Assembly: GCF_014197855.1 (NCBI RefSeq)
Contig: NZ_JACIGJ010000016.1
Coordinates: 24,171 to 88,170, forward strand
Reading direction: 5' to 3'
Length of the DNA: 64,000 nucleotides
From: Roseospira marina
GTDB taxonomy: Bacteria; Pseudomonadota; Alphaproteobacteria; Rhodospirillales; Rhodospirillaceae
Part shown: positions 19,654 through 28,501 of the stretch, piece by piece
Numbering within the stretch: the first letter of the stretch is position 1
How the letters are laid out: each line of letters opens with the position of its first letter
The notes under the pieces: model-generated
Database searches by the model: none
What the model was told of the DNA's origin: nothing
The model's input: only the letters and a program-made list of their open reading frames with translations
Position numbers and translations under genes: made by a program

Positions 19654-20901
19654 TCAGGCCGCCGCCGCCTGGATCAAGTCCGCGCATACGGCGCGGGCGT
19701 CACGATCAATGGCCAGAACATCCTCAAGGGAGGTCGGGGCCGCGTGCGGCACGCGCTCAAGCGAGCGTTCCACCAACGCGGCGATGTCCAGGAACGCGAT
19801 CCGGCGAGCGAGGAACGCGGCCACGGCCACCTCGTTGGCAGCATTGAGGATAGTGGGCGCGGCCCCCCCTGCCTTCAAGGCTTCACGCACCAGTCGAAGG
19901 GCCGGAAAACGCGTTTCGTCCGGGGCCTCAAACTGAAGCGTGCCAATCGTCCCGAGGTCCAGACGCGCCGTCGGCGCCTCCATCCGGCGTGGCCACCCGA
20001 GGGTGAAGGCAATGGGGGTTCGCATGTCCGGCGTGCCGAGTTGGGCCAGCACCGATCCGTCGACGTATGACACCATCGAATGAATGACGGATTGCGGATG
20101 CACAAGAATGTCGATCCGATCGACGGGCATCGCGAAAATGTGGTGCGCCTCGATGAACTCCAGCCCCTTGTTCATCATGGTGGCGGAATCCACGGAAATC
20201 TTGGCGCCCATGGACCAGTTGGGATGCGCCACCGCCTGTTCCGGCGTAACGGCCACCATCTGCTCGCGCGTCCAGGTGCGAAACGGGCCGCCGGAGGCCG
20301 TCAGGATGATGCGGTCGACGCGGCTTCTTTGTTCGAAATCAAAGACTTGGAAAATAGCGTTGTGCTCGCTGTCAACCGGCAGGAAGGTCGCGCCCTTGTC
20401 CGAGACCGCCGTCATGAACAGCTCACCCGCGCAGACAAGGCACTCCTTGTTGGCCAGCGCGATGGTGGCGCCACGGTTGACCGCCTCCAGTGTCGGCTCC
20501 AGGCCGGCGGCGCCCACGATGGCCGCCATGACCCATTCGGCCGGGCGTGCGGCGGCATCCTTGAGCGCCTGAGGGCCGGCCGCGACCTCGGTGTCCGTGC
20601 CGGCCAACGCCTCCTTAAGCGCCCCGTAGTGTGCCGGATCAGCCACCACGGCGAGCCGGGCATTGAAGGCGCGCGCCTGGGCAGCGAGGGTCTCGACGTT
20701 GCTGTTCGCGGTGAGGGCCTCGACCTGATAGCGGCCGGGGTTGCGTCCGATCAGGTCCAGCGTGTTGGTGCCGATCGAGCCCGTAGAGCCGAGGACCGTC
20801 ACCGTGCGGGGCGCGCCGGATTCCGCGTCGCCGAGAGGGGCCGTCGTGCGTCCCACACCGGGCTCCGTCGCACCGGGGCCCCTACCAATCAAGCCTACCA
20901 C
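19654..20901 (-). CDS. dxr: 1-deoxy-D-xylulose 5-phosphate reductoisomerase
   Basis: 415 residues, GTG start overlapping the end of cdsA by 7 bp. A Rossmann NADPH site (VTVLGSTGSIGTNTLDL) follows a 30-residue N-terminal extension. The catalytic and metal-binding segments VDSEHNAIFQ, ASGGPFR and the MNKGLEFIEAHHIF helix are present. It makes 2-C-methyl-D-erythritol 4-phosphate, the committed step of the MEP isoprenoid pathway. Its products feed UppS in the same cluster and IspB at 31-32 kb. Confidence 0.95.
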   Translation of the reverse strand: MVGLIGRGPGATEPGVGRTTAPLGDAESGAPRTVTVLGSTGSIGTNTLDLIGRNPGRYQVEALTANSNVETLAAQARAFNARLAVVADPAHYGALKEALAGTDTEVAAGPQALKDAAARPAEWVMAAIVGAAGLEPTLEAVNRGATIALANKECLVCAGELFMTAVSDKGATFLPVDSEHNAIFQVFDFEQRSRVDRIILTASGGPFRTWTREQMVAVTPEQAVAHPNWSMGAKISVDSATMMNKGLEFIEAHHIFAMPVDRIDILVHPQSVIHSMVSYVDGSVLAQLGTPDMRTPIAFTLGWPRRMEAPTARLDLGTIGTLQFEAPDETRFPALRLVREALKAGGAAPTILNAANEVAVAAFLARRIAFLDIAALVERSLERVPHAAPTSLEDVLAIDRDARAVCADLIQAAAA

Positions 20902-21716
20902 GTCTGGATCCCTCCCTCCGCCGCGAGCACGGCAATCGCCAGAGCCGGCGTTGCCGCGATAAGACCATCCGCCCGGTCCAGCAGACCACCGTGACCCGGA
21001 ATGAGGTCGCCACTGTCTTTGACCCGGAACCGCCGTTTAAAGGCCGATTCAAACAGATCTCCGCCCTGTGAGACAATGCCCAGCAGAAGCGCGAGGCCCG
21101 CAATGTCCACCAACGCGTCGGCGCCCATCATCCAGGCGGCACCAACGCCAACCACTGCGGCCGACCCAACCCCGCCGATCAGACCGGCCCAGGTCTTGTT
21201 CGGGCTGACGCGCGGCCAGAGACGGGGGCCTCCGATGCGGCGCCCGAAGCCGTAGGCCGCGATGTCCGTGGTCCAGACCACCAGAAACAACCAGAGAACG
21301 GTTTGCCAGCCCGCGTCCAGGCGAATCCAGGCCAACCCGATGGCGGGCACGCCAATATAAAGACAGCCCGCCGCGATCCACAGGGGGCGGCGCCGGTCCA
21401 CGTCGACCCGATAGAAGGCGACCAGAAGGCCCAGAGCCGGTGCCAGCAGTGCCCAGGCGCCGAACGGGTCCACCAGAAGGGGCGCTACGGCGACCAGCGC
21501 CATCAGAACCTTGCCGAGCCCGCCGCGCCGCCCGCAGCACACGGTGCTCCACTCCCACGCCACCACCACAGCGGCGACGGCGACCATCAGGTCGAACCAG
21601 AGGCCGCCCAGAACGACGGCGAGAATAGCCACCGGCCCCAGCACCAGGGCCGACAGCACACGCGCGCGCAGTGCATCGCGTTTGCCCTTGTCGGACGTCA
21701 TCGGGTTGGCCGTCAT
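20895..21716 (-). CDS. cdsA: Phosphatidate cytidylyltransferase CdsA
   Basis: 273 residues with about seven or eight hydrophobic helices, an integral inner-membrane enzyme. The C-terminal PROSITE-type signature is intact (SAFKRRFRVKDSGDLIPGHG then GLLDR). It makes CDP-diacylglycerol from phosphatidic acid and CTP, the branch point of phospholipid synthesis. It follows uppS by 12 bp and its stop overlaps the dxr start, so the three are translationally linked. A second possible start is ATG 21701. Confidence 0.95.
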   Translation of the reverse strand: MTANPMTSDKGKRDALRARVLSALVLGPVAILAVVLGGLWFDLMVAVAAVVVAWEWSTVCCGRRGGLGKVLMALVAVAPLLVDPFGAWALLAPALGLLVAFYRVDVDRRRPLWIAAGCLYIGVPAIGLAWIRLDAGWQTVLWLFLVVWTTDIAAYGFGRRIGGPRLWPRVSPNKTWAGLIGGVGSAAVVGVGAAWMMGADALVDIAGLALLLGIVSQGGDLFESAFKRRFRVKDSGDLIPGHGGLLDRADGLIAATPALAIAVLAAEGGIQTW

Positions 21717-21728
21717 CGGCGTGTCGGC

Positions 21729-22469
21729 CTACCCGGAAACGGCGCCGAAGCGCCGGTCCCGTGCGCGGAACTCGTCCAGGGCCGCCGCCAGATGCGCCTC
21801 GCCGAACTCGGGCCATGGCGCATCCACGAACACAAGCTCAGCATAGGCGATCTGCCACAGAAGGAAGTTGCTGATCCGCTGTTCCCCGCTGGTCCGGATC
21901 AGAACGTCCGGATCGGGCATGTCGGGTGCGTACAGAGCGGCGCAGACCTGGGCCTCATCAATGCTGTCGGGCGACAGGTGGCCGCTCTGGACCGCCTCGG
22001 CCAGATGGCGGGCAGCGCGCACAATTTCCGCGCGTCCGCCATAATTCAGCGCGATCGTGAGGTTCAAGCGTGTGTTTGCGCCGGTCCGCCGTTCGGCCTC
22101 TTCAATCAGACGCAGTATGTCCGCACTGAAGCGGTCGCGTTCGCCGATGACTCGAAGCCGAATCCCCTCACGCTCCAGCTCGTTCATGTCACGCCGCAGG
22201 TACACCCGCAACAGACCCATCAGCGTGGACACTTCCTCGATCGGACGGCGCCAGTTCTCCGAGGAGAAGCCGAACAGGGTCAGGTGGCTGACGCCGAGGC
22301 GTACCGCGCCCGTGACCGTAGCACGGACCGCCTCAGCGCCCTTCCGGTGGCCTTCCGTCCGCGCCAGCCCGCGGGAGCGCGCCCACCGGCCGTTGCCGTC
22401 CATAATGATGGCGACGTGCAAGGGATCGGGGGGCCCGTCGTCGGATTGGGGTGCTGGGATGTGCGACAT
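21729..22469 (-). CDS. uppS: Isoprenyl transferase (undecaprenyl diphosphate synthase)
   Basis: 246 residues from ATG 22469, which gives the usual family length; an upstream in-frame ATG at 22514 adds 15 residues without similarity. The cis-prenyltransferase motifs are clear: HVAIIMDGNGRWA with the catalytic Asp, GHRKGAE, LTLFGFSSENW, and ISNFLLWQIAYAEL near the C-terminus. It makes the C55 lipid carrier for peptidoglycan and O-antigen. It lies between frr and cdsA. Confidence 0.95.
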   Translation of the reverse strand: MSHIPAPQSDDGPPDPLHVAIIMDGNGRWARSRGLARTEGHRKGAEAVRATVTGAVRLGVSHLTLFGFSSENWRRPIEEVSTLMGLLRVYLRRDMNELEREGIRLRVIGERDRFSADILRLIEEAERRTGANTRLNLTIALNYGGRAEIVRAARHLAEAVQSGHLSPDSIDEAQVCAALYAPDMPDPDVLIRTSGEQRISNFLLWQIAYAELVFVDAPWPEFGEAHLAAALDEFRARDRRFGAVSG

Positions 22470-22629
22470 GGAGGGTTCCAGGGAGAAGAGCGGGGGCCCA
22501 CGGCGGCGCGGCATGCCAGAACCGCGCCTTTAACGGTACACTACAGAACGGCACCCGAACACGCACGGTCTGCGTAACATTCGCTCGCTCTGCACGGTAT
22601 GGTCTGGCGCCTGACACCCCATCCGTCCG

Positions 22630-23205
22630 TCAGACCTGCATGATCTCCTCTTCCTTATGGTGCAGCGCCTCGTCCACGGTCTTAATGGCGTCGTCCGTCA
22701 GCGCCTGGACCTCAGTGCCATGTTTTTTATGGTCGTCCTGCGAGATGTCGCCGTCCTTTTCCATCCGCTTCAACTGGTCCATGCCGTCGCGGCGGACGTT
22801 GCGGATGGCGACGCGGGCGTGCTCGGCATACTTCCCGGCCACTTTGGTCAGCTCGGTGCGGCGCTCCTCGTTCAGGGGCGGAATCGGCACGCGGATGGTC
22901 TGGCCCTCTCCGGCAGGATTCAGGCCGAGACCACAATCCCGGATGGCCTTCTCGACGGCCTTGGCCATGGTCCGGTCCCAGACCTGGACCGTCAGCATGC
23001 GCGGTTCCGGTACGTTCACGCTGGCGACCTGATTGAGCGGCATAGAGGAGCCGTAGGCGTCGACCATTACGGGGTCCAGCAGGCTCACGTGGGCCCGTCC
23101 GGTGCGGAGGCCCGCGAACTCCTTGCGCAGAACATCCAGCGTGCTGTCCATCCGGTGCTTCAGGTCCTGCTTCAAGGCCGCGAAGTCCGCTGGTTTATCG
23201 CTCAC
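22630..23205 (-). CDS. frr: Ribosome recycling factor
   Basis: 191 residues with the RRF helical-bundle pattern, including [19 protein letters not shown] and [13 protein letters not shown]. It splits post-termination ribosomes together with EF-G. I place the start at GTG 23205 because it is preceded by GAGGAG at ideal spacing, and that ribosome-binding site lies inside the last codons of pyrH. Only 1 nt separates the pyrH stop from this GTG, so translation is probably coupled. Confidence 0.94.
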   Translation of the reverse strand: MSDKPADFAALKQDLKHRMDSTLDVLRKEFAGLRTGRAHVSLLDPVMVDAYGSSMPLNQVASVNVPEPRMLTVQVWDRTMAKAVEKAIRDCGLGLNPAGEGQTIRVPIPPLNEERRTELTKVAGKYAEHARVAIRNVRRDGMDQLKRMEKDGDISQDDHKKHGTEVQALTDDAIKTVDEALHHKEEEIMQV

Positions 23206-23206
23206 G

Positions 23207-23971
23207 TCACGTCTCCTCACGAATCATCGTGTACCGCCCCGCGCCGCGCAGGACGTCCGCCAGTGCGCCCGGCTGTTGCAGCGAGAACACGAGGATTGGT
23301 ATCCCATTGTCCCGCGCCAAGGCAATCGCAGAGGTGTCCATGACCCGAAGGTCCTGGCGCAAGACGTCGCCAAAGGTCAGCGTTTCGTAGCGCGATGCGT
23401 CCGGAACCAGCTTGGGGTCGGCGTCGTAGACGCCATCCACCTGCGTGGCCTTCAGCAGGGCGTCGCAGTTCATCTCCACGGCGCGCAAAGCCGCCGCCGT
23501 GTCGGTGGTGAAGAACGGGTTGCCGGTGCCGGCCGCGAAGATCACCACGCGCCCTTTTTCCATGTGCCGCACGGCGCGGCGCCGGATGTAAGGCTCGCAG
23601 ACCGAGGCCATGGGGATCGCGGACTGCACCCGGGTCGGCACGCCGGCCTTCTCCAGGAAGTTCTGCACCGCCAGGGCATTCATGACGGTGGCCAGCATGC
23701 CCATGTAGTCCGCGCTGGTGCGATCCATGCCACGGGCGGCCTTGGACAGGCCCCGGAAGATGTTGCCGCCGCCGATGACGACGCACAACTGAACGCCGGT
23801 CTCATGGACGTGGCGGATCTCCCCGGCCAGCCGCTGGACGACGTCAAGATCGATGCCGTAGCCCTGCACGCCCATCAGGCCTTCGCCCGACAGCTTCAGG
23901 AGGACTCGGCGGAACGGGAGGGGGCAGGTGTCAGAGGCGTCCGCGTCGTGCCGTGCCAGGGGCTCCGCCAT
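23207..23971 (-). CDS. pyrH: UMP kinase
   Basis: 254 residues from ATG 23971, with GGAG 8 nt upstream; ATG 23977 is also possible and the frame extends to 24058 without similarity. The amino-acid-kinase fold shows [14 protein letters not shown] at the N-terminus, [12 protein letters not shown] for phosphate binding and [16 protein letters not shown] for nucleotide binding. It phosphorylates UMP to UDP. The tsf-pyrH-frr order is the conserved bacterial one. Confidence 0.95.
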   Translation of the reverse strand: MAEPLARHDADASDTCPLPFRRVLLKLSGEGLMGVQGYGIDLDVVQRLAGEIRHVHETGVQLCVVIGGGNIFRGLSKAARGMDRTSADYMGMLATVMNALAVQNFLEKAGVPTRVQSAIPMASVCEPYIRRRAVRHMEKGRVVIFAAGTGNPFFTTDTAAALRAVEMNCDALLKATQVDGVYDADPKLVPDASRYETLTFGDVLRQDLRVMDTSAIALARDNGIPILVFSLQQPGALADVLRGAGRYTMIREET

Positions 23972-24189
23972 CACCATGTCTCCATCCTTCCACACATATT
24001 CCGGGCGGACGCACCGATTGCGTCGCGCCGTGCCGCGCCAGGGCGCGGCGGCGACCACCCTAGGCCGGTCCAGGGCTCCTTGCCAGTCTTCGTCAAGGCC
24101 CTGTCGCGGGATCGACCACGGGGTGGCGGCCGGGGGCCGGAACAGCCCGCGCCCGGGTATGGGCGCGGGCCGCCAGCGATGGTCTGGTC

Positions 24190-25116
24190 CTACTTGTTGA
24201 GCTGCTGCGCGACTTCGGCGGCGAAGTCCTTGTCTTCCTTCTCGATGCCCTCGCCGAGATTGAATCGCACGAACCCCGTCAGCGCGATGGGGGCGCCGAT
24301 ATCCTTGGCGGCGGCCTCGACCACTTTCTCGACCTTGGACTCGTTGTCCATCACATAGATCTGGTCGAGCAGGCAGACCTCTTCATAATACTTGCGAAGG
24401 CGGCCTTCGACCATCTTTTCGATGATGTTATCCGGCTTGCCGGAGGCGCGCGCCTGCTCCGTCAGAACGGCCCGCTCGCGGTCCAGGGCGTCGGCGTCGA
24501 CCTGAGTCCGGTTCAGGAACTGCGGCGATGCGGCCGCCACGTGCATGGCGAGGTTCTTGCCCAGTTCGGCGAGCTTGGCGGCGTCCCCCTCGGACTCGAG
24601 CGCGACCAGCACGCCGATGCGGCCCAGGCCGGGACGTGCGGCGTTGTGGACGTACGCGGACACGAGACCGTTGCCCACCTCCAGCACCTGGGCGCGGCGG
24701 AGGTTCATGTTCTCGCCGATGGTTGCAACCTGATGCGTCAGCTCCTCGCCCACGGTGCGGCCGGTGCCCGGGTAGGCCTTGTCTTTAAGCGCCTCGAGAT
24801 CGTCGCCCTCGGTCAGGACGAGGTCGCCCAGGGTCTCGACGAGCTCCTGGAACGTGTCGTTACGAGCGACAAAGTCGGTTTCGGCGTTCAGCTCCACCAC
24901 GGCGCCCCGGGTGCCGGTGGCCTTGACGGCGATCAGGCCCTCGGCGGCCACGCGGCCGGCCTTCTTGGCGGCGGCGGCGAGACCCTTCTTTCGGAGCCAG
25001 TCGACGGCGGCTTCCAGGTCGCCATCGGTTTCGTTCAGCGCCTTCTTGCAGTCCATCATGCCCGCGCCGGTCTTTTCGCGCAGGTCCTTGACCATGGAGG
25101 CGGTGATCTGGGCCAT
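24190..25116 (-). CDS. tsf: Translation elongation factor Ts
   Basis: 308 residues, normal length. The N-terminal UBA-like domain ([20 protein letters not shown]) and the EF-Ts core signature ([11 protein letters not shown]) are evident. It is the nucleotide exchange factor of EF-Tu. A good ribosome-binding site (GAGGAAGAG) precedes the ATG. It follows rpsB after a 233-bp gap that contains hairpins, so expression may be tuned separately from rpsB. Confidence 0.97.
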   Translation of the reverse strand: MAQITASMVKDLREKTGAGMMDCKKALNETDGDLEAAVDWLRKKGLAAAAKKAGRVAAEGLIAVKATGTRGAVVELNAETDFVARNDTFQELVETLGDLVLTEGDDLEALKDKAYPGTGRTVGEELTHQVATIGENMNLRRAQVLEVGNGLVSAYVHNAARPGLGRIGVLVALESEGDAAKLAELGKNLAMHVAAASPQFLNRTQVDADALDRERAVLTEQARASGKPDNIIEKMVEGRLRKYYEEVCLLDQIYVMDNESKVEKVVEAAAKDIGAPIALTGFVRFNLGEGIEKEDKDFAAEVAQQLNK

Positions 25117-25244
25117 GACTCTTCCTCTTCGTTGGCGAGTGTCGCGGTCCCGCCGGGGGCGGGCGGGGCCTCATGCGGAACCGCCCGGACGCGGCGCGCG
25201 GGAAGGGCGCGGGCCCGGGCGGGCAGACAATCTCAGGCGTCGAA

Positions 25245-25327
25245 CCGTCCGGTCCGTCCGGACGGTGGTACGCGCGTCGGGTCACGAACCGGCGTACAAC
25301 AATGGCGGCAACCGGGGTCGCCGCCAT
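25245..25327 (-). promoter_or_regulatory. Two hairpins in the rpsB-tsf intergenic region
   Basis: Two perfect 8-bp stems lie between rpsB and tsf: CCGTCCGG / CCGGACGG (25245-25265) and ATGGCGGC / GCCGCCAT (25302-25327). Neither has a T-run, so they are candidates for attenuation or mRNA processing rather than full termination. Confidence 0.35.
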
Positions 25328-25349
25328 CGTGTTGTCCGGCGCGGCGCAA

Positions 25350-26165
25350 TCAGGGCGCGCTGGCCGGATCCTGCGCCGTCTCACCCTCGGTCGGCACCTC
25401 GGCGGCGTCCGCGTCCTCAAGGGCCGGTTCGCTCACCTGTTCCATGGCGCCGATGTCGACGCCGGCGGCGCTCATCTCGGCCTGAATGCCGTCCAGGGCG
25501 GCGCCGCTGATGAGTTCGCAGTAGGTCTGGATGGCGCGAATGGCGTCGTCGTTGCCCGGGATCGGGTAGGTGACGCCCTTCGGATCGCTGTTGCTGTCGA
25601 GAACCGCGACCACGGGGATGCCGAGCTTGGTGGCCTCGTTGACCGCGAGGTCCTCTTTGACGGTGTCGATGATGAACAGGATGTCGGGCAGGCCACCCAT
25701 CTCCTTGATGCCGCCGAGCGCGAGGTCGAGCTTGTCCTTTTCGCGGGTCAGGTTCAGCAGCTCTTTCTTGGTCAGCGCCGCCAACTCACCGGAGTCCAGC
25801 TTTTCCTCAAGATCGCGCAGGCGGCGGATCGAGTGCGAAATGGTCTTCCAGTTCGTCAGCATGCCGCCGAGCCAGCGGTGGTTGACGTAGTACTGACCGC
25901 AGCGCCGCGCGGACTCCGCCACCACGTCCTGGGCCTGACGCTTGGTGCCCACGAAGAGCACGCGGCCACCGCCGGCCACGACGTCGCGCACGGCCTGCAT
26001 CGCCCGGTGCATCATCGGCACGGTCTGCTGCAAATCGATGATGTGGACGTTGTCGCGCACCCCGAACAGGTACGGGGCCATCTTGGGGTTCCAGCGGCGC
26101 GTGTTGTGGCCGAAGTGGCAGCCAGCTTCGATCATCTGGCGCATGGTAAAGGTCGGCATCGTCAT
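25350..26165 (-). CDS. rpsB: 30S ribosomal protein S2
   Basis: 271 residues, with the S2 landmarks [20 protein letters not shown] and [15 protein letters not shown] near the N-terminus and [16 protein letters not shown] near the C-terminus. A 30-residue acidic, Ala-rich tail follows, as in many alphaproteobacteria. AAGGAA lies 8 nt before the ATG at 26165; an alternative start is two codons further in. First gene of the long minus-strand cluster. Confidence 0.97.
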   Translation of the reverse strand: MTMPTFTMRQMIEAGCHFGHNTRRWNPKMAPYLFGVRDNVHIIDLQQTVPMMHRAMQAVRDVVAGGGRVLFVGTKRQAQDVVAESARRCGQYYVNHRWLGGMLTNWKTISHSIRRLRDLEEKLDSGELAALTKKELLNLTREKDKLDLALGGIKEMGGLPDILFIIDTVKEDLAVNEATKLGIPVVAVLDSNSDPKGVTYPIPGNDDAIRAIQTYCELISGAALDGIQAEMSAAGVDIGAMEQVSEPALEDADAAEVPTEGETAQDPASAP

Positions 26166-26572
26166 CGTCGTGTTCCTTGACTTTTCCGGTTAGGCCGCCG
26201 CGGGATGTGAGCCGACACGCCGAAACGCGCCGACACCGGAACGACCCGCTGGCCATAGTCGCCGCATGGCGAAGGGCCCGGGCCGCGTTCCCGCGTGTGG
26301 GTTTGTGCGGCGGGTTCTACCCCTTCGGCGCACCCTTGACAAGCCCTTGGGGAGCGCTCTTACGACACGCGCTTGGGGCAGGGGGGCGACAGTGACGGGA
26401 GAGACCTGCGGGCTGTTCGGGCGGCCGCCGAACACATGACCTTCTCCCGAGGCGTCTGTCTCGGCAGCCGCGGCGCCACTTGCGCGCACCCGGCCGTGAT
26501 CCGCGGCGGCGACGGTGCCGACGCGCAGCATGTTGCCGGCGCACCCCGGCGCCCCGCGCTTACAGCGGGATC
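26166..26572. other. 407-bp region upstream of rpsB
   Basis: I see no gene here. The part nearest rpsB holds a candidate promoter (entered separately) and an untranslated leader of roughly 140 nt. Alphaproteobacterial S2 leaders can be autoregulatory, but I cannot recognise a named motif. The remainder, toward the marR stop, has GC-rich repeats without clear function. Confidence 0.4.
26314..26342 (-). promoter_or_regulatory. Candidate sigma-70 promoter of rpsB-tsf
   Basis: Read on the minus strand: TTGTCA (-35, 26342-26337), a 17-nt spacer, then TAGAAC (-10, 26319-26314). Transcription would begin near 26307 and leave a leader of about 140 nt before rpsB. Spacing is ideal and both boxes are close to consensus. 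Confidence 0.5.
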
Positions 26573-27022
26573 CTATCTGGCTTCCTTGCCTTCCCAGACC
26601 TGCATGGCGTGGATAACGCGCCGCATCAGATCGAGGAAGGTGGCGCGCTCCTCGTCGGATAAGTCCGTCAGGGCCACCCCGTTCTGCGCATCGGCGGCGT
26701 CGGTCGCCGCGTCCCGGACCGCGCGAGCCTTCGGGGTCAACCATGCTTGATGGGCGCGGCCATCATCGGGATGCGGTCGGCGTACGATCCAGCCGTCGCG
26801 CTCCATGCGTCGCAACGTGTTCGCCATGGTGGCCTGTTCCACGTCCAGGCGTTCAAGAAGCTGTTTCTGTGTCAGGCCGTCCTCATCCCACAGTTCAAGC
26901 AGGGTCATGAACTGTGCGGGCGCGAGCCCAAGCGGCTGAATGCGGCGCTGCAGTCCGTTGGCGAACAGGCGCGCCATGTGGTTGGTCAGATAGCCGGCTG
27001 ACTCGCTTTTCTGGAAGGTCAT
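26573..27022 (-). CDS. MarR family transcriptional regulator
   Basis: 149 residues. The winged helix-turn-helix of the MarR family is clear: LGLAPAQFMTLLELWDEDGL, LTQKQLLERLDVEQATMANT (recognition helix) and the wing GWIVRRPHPDDGRAHQAWLT. MarR proteins bind palindromic DNA as dimers and release it on ligand binding. It is divergent from a small membrane-protein gene, with two 12-bp palindromes in the shared 113-bp region, which suggests it controls both genes. Confidence 0.92.
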   Translation of the reverse strand: MTFQKSESAGYLTNHMARLFANGLQRRIQPLGLAPAQFMTLLELWDEDGLTQKQLLERLDVEQATMANTLRRMERDGWIVRRPHPDDGRAHQAWLTPKARAVRDAATDAADAQNGVALTDLSDEERATFLDLMRRVIHAMQVWEGKEAR

Positions 27023-27075
27023 CGCTTCATGATGTCTCGATAAAATCGCTCAGGGCCATGGTGACTCACCCGCAT

Positions 27076-27109
27076 ATAGCATGCTATGGTTTTTTACATA
27101 GCACGCTAT
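27076..27109. promoter_or_regulatory. Paired 12-bp palindromes, probable MarR operators
   Basis: ATAGCATGCTAT (27076-27087, perfect palindrome) and ATAGCACGCTAT (27098-27109, same arms with one central change). Their centres are 22 bp apart, about two helical turns, so two dimers would sit on the same DNA face. They lie between the divergent MarR and membrane-protein genes and cover the likely promoters. Confidence 0.75.
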
Positions 27110-27135
27110 ATTAACAAGATCCGGAGGCTCTAGCT

Positions 27136-27582
27136 ATGACCAAGACCCTGCACCCTATCGCCGGCACGCTCGCGCTCGGCCTGATCGTTCTGTTCTGGAT
27201 CGCGACCGTCGTTTCGGAGCTGTTTGCTCCCCTCCCCGTCGTCGTCGCGGTCAAGACGGCGATCCCCTGGGCGTTCCTGGTGTTGATCCCGGCCTTGGTG
27301 CTTGCCGGGGCGAGTGGGGCCTGGTTGAGTCGGACGGCCCCCTCACCGTTGGCCTTCACCAAGCGCCGGCGGATGCCCATCATTGCCGCCAATGGCCTTC
27401 TGGTGCTTGTGCCCGCCGCTCTGTTTTTGGCGACCAAGGCGGCATCCGGCGCGTTCGACACCGCGTTCTATGTGGTTCAGGGCGTCGAGTTGGTGGCGGG
27501 GGCGGTTAACGTGAGTCTGCTGGGTTTAAACCTGCGGGACGGCCTGCGTATGACGGGGCGCGTCGGCCGTGTCGCTCCGTGA
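27136..27582 (+). CDS. Four-helix integral membrane protein, MarR-linked, unknown function
   Basis: 148 residues with four hydrophobic helices at about 10-30, 38-60, 76-97 and 107-130, and a short basic loop (TKRRRM) between the second and third. CCGGAGG lies about 8 nt before the ATG. Divergent from the MarR gene and downstream of its two probable operators, so it is likely its main target. I do not recognise a catalytic motif; similar small membrane proteins occur beside MarR genes in proteobacteria. Stress or efflux-type roles are possible but unsupported. Confidence 0.8.
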   Translation: MTKTLHPIAGTLALGLIVLFWIATVVSELFAPLPVVVAVKTAIPWAFLVLIPALVLAGASGAWLSRTAPSPLAFTKRRRMPIIAANGLLVLVPAALFLATKAASGAFDTAFYVVQGVELVAGAVNVSLLGLNLRDGLRMTGRVGRVAP

Positions 27583-27808
27583 TCCCTGCGACGGACGCGC
27601 GATCAATGCCGCACGCACAGCCGCGCGCTTTCCCGATACCGTCGCCGAGAATCAGCCGAGAATCATAGGTGGAGCAAAGCCAACAGCGCTTTAACCACCA
27701 TAGGGCTCGTTTGGAGTGGGGGCACGCGACTACATTCTGCCGGGTCCGAACCTGGCGGTCCGAGGTCCACGCATTCGACGTCTCGGGGATTTTCACGCCG
27801 CGAATCGA

Positions 27809-28011
27809 GCATGGACCGAACAGGAGTTGGTCGCCGTCACCCTCGCGCGTTCACCGGAGCGCGAGAAGGCGACGTGTTGCGCCTGACCTGGGCCCAGATC
27901 GATTCGCCGGGAGACGACGGACTGCCGTCTGCGATCCGCTACCGCCAGGGCAAGACCGGGCGTGCGTTGTGACTTCCCGTTCATCCTGTTCTCGCCCGCG
28001 TCCCGACCGAG
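27809..28011 (+). pseudogene. Tyrosine recombinase (phage integrase) remnant
   Basis: A piece of an integrase catalytic domain is visible in broken frames. One frame gives AWTEQELVAVTLA (from 27809); after a frameshift and loss of sequence a second frame gives FTGAREGDVLRLTWAQID and YRQGKTGRAL (27850-27967). A TGA then interrupts the frame, and the same frame continues LPVHPVLARV. This matches the typical order of the domain around its first catalytic Arg. N- and C-terminal parts and the nucleophile Tyr are missing. It lies just beyond the 3' end of tRNA-Thr, the normal place for such an integrase. Confidence 0.65.
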
Positions 28012-28108
28012 ACGCCGTGCCATGAAGGCGATCGAACTCTTGCAGAAAGCAGAAGAACAGACGATGAACATACGGTCAGGTATGGAAAACGCTCACCCCG
28101 AATATGGA

Positions 28109-28137
28109 AAAAACGGTCAGGATCGCTGACCGTTTTT
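28109..28137. terminator. Bidirectional terminator downstream of tRNA-Thr
   Basis: Perfect 12-bp inverted repeat AAAAACGGTCAG / CTGACCGTTTTT with a 5-nt loop. It gives a T-run on both strands and lies about 22 nt past the tRNA 3' end. It probably terminates the tRNA transcript. Confidence 0.8.
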
Positions 28138-28159
28138 CAAGCGAAGTCTTTGAAAAGAC

Positions 28160-28235
28160 TGGTGCCGCAGGAGGGACTTGAACCCCCGACCCACGCATTA
28201 CGAATGCGTTGCTCTACCAGCTGAGCTACTGCGGC
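28160..28235 (-). tRNA. tRNA-Thr, anticodon CGT
   Basis: 76 nt on the minus strand, with CCA encoded. The acceptor stem GCCGCAG / CTGCGGC pairs perfectly; the D arm AGCTCAGCTGGTAGAGC, the anticodon arm ACGCA-TTCGTAA-TGCGT and the T arm around GGTTCAAGTCC are standard. Loop positions 34-36 are CGT, which reads ACG (Thr). A terminator and an integrase remnant follow its 3' end. Confidence 0.97.
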
Positions 28236-28501
28236 ATTCTGGATTCGGCATTGAGTCCGAATCAAGCGACGCGCGACTCCCATCGACACGTCCCGACGGG
28301 CCCCCTTGGGCCGAACGGACGCGCACCATACTGAGGCCCGGCCGCGCTGACAAGAGCCAATCCAATACCCATAACCGCGACCCGGCATTGAAGACGTGCG
28401 GTGGAGCCCGGTATGCTGTCATGCAGCATGGCTGGTCGCGCAACACACCTCGGAGGGAGGGGCGCGGCGGTCTGTGGTCCCGCCAACCAGGAGTCGCCGT
28501 C

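Noticed and set aside
27645..27665. CCGAGAATCA direct repeat as an attachment site
   Set aside because: Two copies only 1 nt apart with no relation to the tRNA 3' end; more likely a small local duplication.
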